Assembly: GCF_900172255.1 (NCBI RefSeq)
Contig: NZ_FWFU01000002.1
Coordinates: forward strand, 1-64,000
DNA from: Roseovarius halotolerans
GTDB taxonomy: Bacteria; Pseudomonadota; Alphaproteobacteria; Rhodobacterales; Rhodobacteraceae
Direction: 5' to 3'
Length of the DNA stretch: 64,000 nt
Made by a program: the position numbers and the translations under genes. Below the pieces are notes generated by a model, which was not told the origin of the DNA, searched no databases, and was given only the letters and a program-made list of their open reading frames with translations. Of the stretch, positions 58,806 to 64,000 are shown piece by piece; position 1 is the first letter of the stretch; each line of letters opens with the position of its first letter.

Positions 58806-59253
58806 GCTTTTCGCCTATACCGATGGCGCCTGTTCGGGCAATCCGGGACCAGGGGGCTGGGGCGCGCTCTTGCAGGCGGTCGAGGGCGACACCGTCCTGC
58901 GCGAACGCGAACTGCAGGGCGGCGAGGCAGAAACCACCAACAACCGGATGGAACTTCTAGCCGCCATCGCCGCGCTCGAGGCCCTCTCGAAACCCAGCGC
59001 GATCACCATCGTCACCGACAGCGCCTATGTGAAGAACGGCGTCACCGGATGGATTCACGGCTGGAAGCGCAATGGCTGGAAGACGTCAGCGAAAAAGCCG
59101 GTCAAGAATGTCGAACTCTGGCAGCGCCTCGATGCGGCCCGCGCCCGCCACGACGTGACATGGGAATGGGTCAAGGGCCATGCCGGCCACCCCGAAAACG
59201 AACGCGCCGACGCGCTGGCACGCGCCGGGATGGCGCCGTTCAAACCCGGTTGA
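58798..59253 (+). CDS. rnhA: Ribonuclease HI
   Basis: This 151-residue enzyme cuts RNA in RNA-DNA hybrids. The four carboxylates of the catalytic site are in [11 protein letters not shown] (Asp9), [10 protein letters not shown] (Glu), VTDSAYV (Asp) and ERADALARA (Asp). The ATG lies inside the end of the GST gene, which is the usual tight arrangement. A longer open frame to the left is shadow. Confidence 0.95.
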   Translation: MPELFAYTDGACSGNPGPGGWGALLQAVEGDTVLRERELQGGEAETTNNRMELLAAIAALEALSKPSAITIVTDSAYVKNGVTGWIHGWKRNGWKTSAKKPVKNVELWQRLDAARARHDVTWEWVKGHAGHPENERADALARAGMAPFKPG

Positions 59254-59268
59254 ATACGGCGCGGCCCT

Positions 59269-60042
59269 TCAGACCGGCACGCCCTCGAACCGCTTGAGGC
59301 GCACACCGCTTTCGGTCAGGGCGCGGCGCACCTCTCCGGCAATCGAGACCGCCGTCGGCGTGTCGCCATGCAGGCAGATCGTGTCGATCCGCGTCGGAAT
59401 GCGCTTGCCGCTCTCGGTGATGATCGCGCCCTCGCGCACCATCTCGGCCATGCGCGCACCCGCCTTCGCGGCATCGTGGATCACCGCGCCCGGCTGGCTG
59501 CGGTCGACCAGCGTCGCATCGTCATTATAGGCGCGGTCGGCAAAAATCTCGCAGGCCACCCGGCAGCCCAGATCGCGCACCGCATCCTGCTGTTTCGTGC
59601 CCGCCAGCACCATGATGATCACATCCGGCGCAACCGACAGCGCCGCCTCGTAGCAGGCCCGCGCCATGGCTTCGTCCTGCGATGTCATGTTCGACAGCGC
59701 GCCATGCAGCTTCACATGGCGCACCTCGCCCCCGGCGGCGCGTGCCATCGCCTGCGCCGCACCCACCTGGTAGCGCACAAGGTTGCCAAGGCTCTCATGC
59801 GGCAGGATCATCCGGCGGCGGCCAAAGCCCTGGATGTCGGGAAATCCGGGATGCGCCCCGATCCCCACATCGCCCGCCACCGCCCTGCGCATGGTCTCTG
59901 CCATCACGTCCCAATCGCCCGCATGCACCCCGCAGGCTATATTGGCCGATGTGACGATATCCAGAAGCGCCGCATCGTCGCCCATCACCCAGGGGCCAAA
60001 GCTCTCGCCCATATCGGCGTTCAGATCGACGGTCGGTTCCAT
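59269..60042 (-). CDS. pxpA: 5-oxoprolinase subunit A (LamB/YcsF family)
   Basis: This 257-residue protein has DLNADMGESFGPW at the N-terminus and the CGVHAGDWDVM, GAHPGFPDIQGFGRR and KLHGAL blocks of the YcsF family. With PxpB and PxpC it opens 5-oxoproline to glutamate using ATP. GAGGTGA precedes the ATG. The order is pxpB-pxpC-pxpA on the minus strand. Confidence 0.94.
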   Translation of the reverse strand: MEPTVDLNADMGESFGPWVMGDDAALLDIVTSANIACGVHAGDWDVMAETMRRAVAGDVGIGAHPGFPDIQGFGRRRMILPHESLGNLVRYQVGAAQAMARAAGGEVRHVKLHGALSNMTSQDEAMARACYEAALSVAPDVIIMVLAGTKQQDAVRDLGCRVACEIFADRAYNDDATLVDRSQPGAVIHDAAKAGARMAEMVREGAIITESGKRIPTRIDTICLHGDTPTAVSIAGEVRRALTESGVRLKRFEGVPV

Positions 60043-60051
60043 GGTCTCACC

Positions 60052-61068
60052 TCAATGCTTGTGTGTGTCTCCGGCGCTCACGCCGCTGATCAGGTCATAG
60101 GATAACAGGTCGGCCATCCGCTGGGGATCGCGCAACAGGAGGCTCAGCCGCTTGTCGAGCGTCTCGACATGGCGCGCCGCCGCGCGCTCCAGCTCCACCG
60201 CCTCCTCCAGCGAGACAAAGACAAACCGCAAGGGCGCGCCCGGCCCCGCCTGCACCAGCCGCGGCATGTCGCAGGGCAACACCGTGCCGATCCGGGGATA
60301 CCCGCCCGTGGTCTGGCACTCGGCCAGCAGCACATAGGGCGTGCCGTCGCCGGTCATCTGGATGTCGCCCGGCACCACCACATCCGACAGCACGTTGCGC
60401 CCGCCCTCAAGGGTGAACCCCGCGCCCTCCTGTTCCAGGGGCACGCCCATCCGGTTGCCGCGCGCCCCGCGCCTGAATTCGGTGGCGGTGAACCGCGCCA
60501 CCTCGTCCTGCGGGAACAGCGCGGTCTGAAAGCTTTCCACGATGCGGACCGTGCCACCCCCGAAACGTTCGCCGGGATCGAGCGTCAGGCCGGTTCCACG
60601 CCCTCTGTCCTCGCCCAGTTCCAGCCGCGCGCCCTGTTCCAGGGGTGCGCCCAGACCCGCCGCCAGATGCGCGCCGCGCGCGCCCAGCCGTTTGGGCGCA
60701 TCGAAACCGCCGCCCACATGCAGGTAACCATAGCTGCCCGTTCGCGCACCGCCGATCGACAGCACCGCGCCCTTCGGCATCGCGTGGCTGGCATTCCATG
60801 CCAGCGCCGCGCCATCCAGCGTCACCTGCATCGGCGCGCCGGTCAGGGCGATGCGCATGTCGTCCTCGGCGGTAAAGTCGCCACCCATCCCGGCCATCTC
60901 CAGCACCGCCAGATCGCGCCCCTGTCCCAGGAGCGTCGCACCCTCGGCCAGCGCCAGCCGGTCCGCCGCGCCACCGCGCGACAGCCCGAACCCCAGATAG
61001 CCCGCGCGCCCCTCGTCCTGAAGGGTCACGCCCGGCCCGACCCGGCCTATGGTCAGCGCGCGACTCAT
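60052..61068 (-). CDS. pxpC: 5-oxoprolinase subunit C (KipA-like)
   Basis: This protein of about 338 residues resembles the KipA/AHS2 family: LTIGRVGPGVTLQDEGRAGY at the start, GGAADRLALAEGATLLGQ, and the C-terminal ECQTTGGYPRIGTVLPCDMP. It joins PxpB in the 5-oxoprolinase. The ATG overlaps the pxpB stop (ATGA); a longer upstream frame is shadow of pxpB. Confidence 0.93.
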   Translation of the reverse strand: MSRALTIGRVGPGVTLQDEGRAGYLGFGLSRGGAADRLALAEGATLLGQGRDLAVLEMAGMGGDFTAEDDMRIALTGAPMQVTLDGAALAWNASHAMPKGAVLSIGGARTGSYGYLHVGGGFDAPKRLGARGAHLAAGLGAPLEQGARLELGEDRGRGTGLTLDPGERFGGGTVRIVESFQTALFPQDEVARFTATEFRRGARGNRMGVPLEQEGAGFTLEGGRNVLSDVVVPGDIQMTGDGTPYVLLAECQTTGGYPRIGTVLPCDMPRLVQAGPGAPLRFVFVSLEEAVELERAAARHVETLDKRLSLLLRDPQRMADLLSYDLISGVSAGDTHKH

Positions 61069-61805
61069 CGGATCGGCTCGCTTTCGGCCCCGCCTTTGGG
61101 GTCGCTGCGCATCGAGGCAAGCGTCTCGGCATCCACAGGCGTGAATTGCGCCTCGTCGCCGGGGCGCAGCAGAAAGGGCTGGTCGGCCTCTGGCTGAAAC
61201 AGCCGGATCGCGGTCTGGCCGACATGCTGCCAGCCGGTCGGTGCGCTTACAGAGAACAGCACCATCTGGCGGATCGCCACCGCCAGCGCGCCTTCGGGAA
61301 TGCGCTTCGTCAGGCTGCTCTGGCGCGGGATGTCCCAAGGCTCGGGCAACTCGCCCAGATAAGGCTGACCGGGCGCAAAGCCGATCGCCTGCACCCTGAC
61401 CCGTGCCTCCGACAGCGATTTGACCGCCTCGGCCTCGCTCATGCCCGCCGCCTCTGCCGCCTGTCCCAGTTGCGGCGCAAGCTCGGTGCCGAACACCGTC
61501 GGAATATGCCAGAGCCGCCGCCCCTCGGGCAGCGCCGCCGCCCGCCACTCGCAGCCCTCGACCAGTGCCGCCAGCTTCTCGCGCAAATCCGCGTGGCTCA
61601 GGTGAAGCGGATCGAACCGCACAAAGCTCGACACGAGGGACGACGACACTTCCTCGACCCCGTCCCAGTTCTCGCGCTCCAGCGCCGCGCTCAGGGCCAG
61701 CGCCGCGCGGTTGGCCGGCTCGCTCAGCCGGTCGGCGAAGGATACCAGCATCCCGTCCACGCCGACGCTGCGAATAATCGGGGGTTTGGCCGTTTCCTGT
61801 TCCAT
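61065..61805 (-). CDS. pxpB: 5-oxoprolinase subunit B (KipI-like)
   Basis: This protein of about 246 residues of the KipI/AHS1 family has IGFAPGQPYLGELPEPWDIP and RIPEGALAVAIRQMVLFSV, then APTGWQHVGQT. The ATG at 61805 lies nine bases after the DctM stop; a GTG at 61817 overlapping that stop (GTGA) is an alternative. It links the TRAP transporter genes to the 5-oxoprolinase in one operon. Confidence 0.92.
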   Translation of the reverse strand: MEQETAKPPIIRSVGVDGMLVSFADRLSEPANRAALALSAALERENWDGVEEVSSSLVSSFVRFDPLHLSHADLREKLAALVEGCEWRAAALPEGRRLWHIPTVFGTELAPQLGQAAEAAGMSEAEAVKSLSEARVRVQAIGFAPGQPYLGELPEPWDIPRQSSLTKRIPEGALAVAIRQMVLFSVSAPTGWQHVGQTAIRLFQPEADQPFLLRPGDEAQFTPVDAETLASMRSDPKGGAESEPIR

Positions 61806-61813
61806 CGCGCCGG

Positions 61814-63109
61814 TCACATCCGGCCCGGAAGATAGGTCACGATGCCGGGAAATATCACGATGATCACCAGCGCCACCGCCATCAGCACGAAGAATGGCAG
61901 CGCCGCGACGGCCACGCTCAGGATGTCGCGCCCGGTCAGCGATTGCAGCACGAACAGGTTGAACCCCACCGGCGGCGTGATCTGAGACATCTCGACCACG
62001 ACCACCAAGAATATCCCGAACCACAGCGGATCGATCCCCGCCGCCTGCACCATCGGCATCACCACCGAGGCCGTCAGCACCACCACCGAAATCCCGTCAA
62101 GGAAACACCCCATAACCACGAAGAACACGGTCAGCGCCGCCAGCAGCGTATAGGTCGAAAGCTCCATGCCCCCGATCCATTCGGCCAGGATCCGCGGAAT
62201 GCCGGTAAAGCCCATCGCCACCGTCAGAAAGGACGCGCCCGCCAGGATGAAGGCGATCATGCAGGAGGTCACCGTCGCGCCCATCAGCCCCTCGATGAAA
62301 CTCTTGCGGCTCAGGGTGCCCGTGCTCCAGGACAGGACCAGTGCCAGCACCACGCCCACCGCCGCCGCATCCGTAGGCGAGGCGAGGCCCGTGTAGATCG
62401 ACCCGATCACCCCGGCGATGAGCGCGATCACCGGCAACAGCCGGCGCGAGCGGCGCAGCTTCTCGCCGAAGCCCACATGCAGCGCCTCGTCGGGCAGGCT
62501 CTTGCGGTTCACCAGCGCCCAAAGCGCGACATAGCCCACGAAAAGCGACACCAGCAGCACCCCCGGCAACACCCCGGCCACGAACAGCCGCGCAATGGAC
62601 TGCTCGGTCGCGACGCCGTAGACGATCAGGATGATCGAGGGCGGAATGAGCAGGCCCAGCGTCGCCGACCCCGCCAGCGTGCCGATCACCATCTTCTCGG
62701 GATAGCCCCGCTGTGTCAGCTCCGGGATCGACAGCTTGCCGATGGTCGCCGCCGTCGCCGCCGACGAGCCCGACACCGCCGCGAAGATCCCGCAGGCAAA
62801 GACATTCACATGCAACAGCTGCCCCGGCAGCCGGTTCATCCAGGGCGACAGCCCCGCGAACATGTCCTCCGACAGGCGCGAGCGGAACAGGATCTCGCCC
62901 ATCCAGATGAACAGCGGCAGCGCCGCCAGCGCCCATGAATTGCTGTGCCCCCAGAGGGTCGTGGCCATGACAAGGCCCAGCGGCGCCTCGGTAAACAGGG
63001 CCATCGCCGCGATCCCCACCCCCAAGAGCGAGAACGCGACCCACAGCCCCGAGCCGAGAAAGGCAAAGAGCAGCACCAGAAGAATGACGGACAGCAGGGC
63101 GATGGACAT
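61814..63109 (-). CDS. TRAP transporter large permease (DctM)
   Basis: This 431-residue protein has about 12 hydrophobic helices and the conserved DctM segments SGSSAATAATIGKLSIPELTQ and ITPPVGFNLFVLQSLTG. It is the sodium-driven channel of a tripartite transporter. It is co-transcribed with pxpBCA, so 5-oxoproline is a plausible cargo; some DctP proteins are known to bind pyroglutamate. Confidence 0.94.
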   Translation of the reverse strand: MSIALLSVILLVLLFAFLGSGLWVAFSLLGVGIAAMALFTEAPLGLVMATTLWGHSNSWALAALPLFIWMGEILFRSRLSEDMFAGLSPWMNRLPGQLLHVNVFACGIFAAVSGSSAATAATIGKLSIPELTQRGYPEKMVIGTLAGSATLGLLIPPSIILIVYGVATEQSIARLFVAGVLPGVLLVSLFVGYVALWALVNRKSLPDEALHVGFGEKLRRSRRLLPVIALIAGVIGSIYTGLASPTDAAAVGVVLALVLSWSTGTLSRKSFIEGLMGATVTSCMIAFILAGASFLTVAMGFTGIPRILAEWIGGMELSTYTLLAALTVFFVVMGCFLDGISVVVLTASVVMPMVQAAGIDPLWFGIFLVVVVEMSQITPPVGFNLFVLQSLTGRDILSVAVAALPFFVLMAVALVIIVIFPGIVTYLPGRM

Positions 63110-63118
63110 ATCCGTCTC

Positions 63119-63667
63119 CTATTCGTTCAGAAGGTTTTCGCCCTTCCCCGCCCAGGAGGGCCGGGAACCGCGCAAAAGGCCGTAGATTTCGTCCGCCAGC
63201 GCCAGCGTCAGGATCGCAAGACCCAGCGCCACCGGCATCTGCACGATCCACAGCGGCACCGAGACCATGCCCGCGCTGCGATCGCCGAATTCATGCGATT
63301 CCAGCACCAGCAGGACCATGTAGACCGTCGCGAAGGCACTCATCGCCAACGCGATGGAAGTGACCATGATCTCGGCCATGTGGCGCGCCCGCTCGGGCAG
63401 GCGCATCACCACCAGCGTGACCCGGATATGCCCGCCCTCGCGCAGCGTATAGGCCAGCGCCAGAAAGGCCGACGCGGCCAGGAAGAAGCCGGTGAAATCG
63501 GCGTAAGACGGGATCGTCAGTCCGATCCCCTGCCCGGTCAGCGCGGCGGCGATCTTGTCGGCAAGGTTCAGACAGACCTGCGCAAAGACAAGCACCACGA
63601 TGGCCAGGATGAAACAGGCCGCAAGCCCGCCCGCGAAACGATAGATCGACGTCAGAACAGGCCGCAT
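63119..63667 (-). CDS. TRAP transporter small permease (DctQ)
   Basis: This protein of about 182 residues has four hydrophobic helices with LREGGHIRVTLVV between helices two and three, the DctQ hallmark. The ATG at 63667 is well spaced from GGGGAGG; an ATG at 63676 touches that site. It lies nine bases before dctM. Confidence 0.9.
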   Translation of the reverse strand: MRPVLTSIYRFAGGLAACFILAIVVLVFAQVCLNLADKIAAALTGQGIGLTIPSYADFTGFFLAASAFLALAYTLREGGHIRVTLVVMRLPERARHMAEIMVTSIALAMSAFATVYMVLLVLESHEFGDRSAGMVSVPLWIVQMPVALGLAILTLALADEIYGLLRGSRPSWAGKGENLLNE

Positions 63668-63734
63668 GGCATCCATCCTCCCCTGGGATCGGCCCGGACA
63701 CCATTGGCGGCGTCCGGGCGCATGTCATCGCCGC

Positions 63735-64000
63735 TTACTGCTGATAGGCATCCAGAAGAGCCGCACCCGCATCGCCGGCATCGGCCTTCCAGTTCTCCAG
63801 CATCTGCGCACCGATATCGCGCAGACCCTCCATCAGCTCATCGCTCGGCTCGACCACGGTAATGCCGTTCTCTTCGAGGATGGCGACCTTTTCGTCGGTC
63901 TCGGCGCGGCTCATCTCCCAGCCGCGGGTTTCGGCCTTGGCGGCCGCATCCAGCACTGCCTGCTGAACGCCTTCATCAAGACGCTGGAACGCACGCTTGT
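63735..64000 (-). CDS. TRAP transporter substrate-binding protein (DctP), C-terminal end
   Basis: The last 88 codons of a periplasmic DctP-type protein enter from the right edge. The visible part has QRLDEGVQQAVLDAAAKAE followed by a charged helix and an acidic stop-proximal segment (ENWKADAGDAGAALLDAYQQ), typical of DctP C-termini. Ligand residues lie outside the window. Confidence 0.85.
   Translation of the reverse strand, partial: KRAFQRLDEGVQQAVLDAAAKAETRGWEMSRAETDEKVAILEENGITVVEPSDELMEGLRDIGAQMLENWKADAGDAGAALLDAYQQ

Overview
The window is a GC-rich chromosomal segment from an alphaproteobacterium, most likely a marine Rhodobacteraceae (Roseobacter-group) bacterium. The evidence is gene order: chvI-chvG-hprK-rapZ-PTS IIA-HPr beside a divergent pckA, and the chain rpoZ / rel / DUF2062 / pdxJ / acpS / lepB / rnc / era / recO. 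A complete C-P lyase locus, a TRAP transporter and an (2S)-methylsuccinyl-CoA dehydrogenase fit the same group. I see no rRNA, tRNA, CRISPR array, insertion sequence or prophage. Coding density is very high, and many starts overlap the preceding stop (TGATG, ATGA or GTGA).

Layout. 1-9.9 kb: the 5' end of tuf, a lipoprotein, a cytochrome P450, an M48 peptidase paired with a YjgN-like membrane protein, parC, an SH3 protein, an SDR, a HIG1 protein and a cobalamin adenosyltransferase. 10-24 kb: etfBA, a DUF6473 protein, 3-hydroxybutyryl-CoA dehydrogenase, the ChvGI / regulatory-PTS operon with an acyltransferase, pckA, a TauE-type permease and mcd. Mcd, ETF and the adenosyltransferase would work together in acetyl-CoA assimilation by the ethylmalonyl-CoA pathway. 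24-26.5 kb: a TDT transporter plus a secreted DsrE-like protein behind a perfect FNR-type box, and a fumarylacetoacetase-family hydrolase.

26.5-40.5 kb: a phosphonate island. It holds phnM, a DUF1045 2H-phosphoesterase-like protein, phnN-L-K-J-I-H-G, phnF, a divergent second PhnM-like amidohydrolase, a hexapeptide acyltransferase and the phnE2-E1-D-C transporter. Pho-box-like sites and a phnF-phnG palindrome suggest control by phosphate starvation plus PhnF. A non-coding stretch at 35.5-35.7 kb has a Pho box, two hairpins and an intrinsic terminator, and looks like an undescribed small RNA gene.

40.6-64 kb: a TetR regulator, recO, a secreted VWA protein with five tandem domains, DUF1491-era, a nuclease, then rnc-lepB, acpS-lysE-pdxJ, a DUF2062 protein, rel and rpoZ. 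Next come a small DUF6525 protein coupled to a COG0523 metal GTPase with a Zur-like box, folK, a NYN-domain protein, ispH, a LysE exporter, a DUF3429 protein, a glutathione transferase and rnhA. The window ends in a 5-oxoprolinase (pxpBCA) and TRAP-transporter operon that runs off the right edge.
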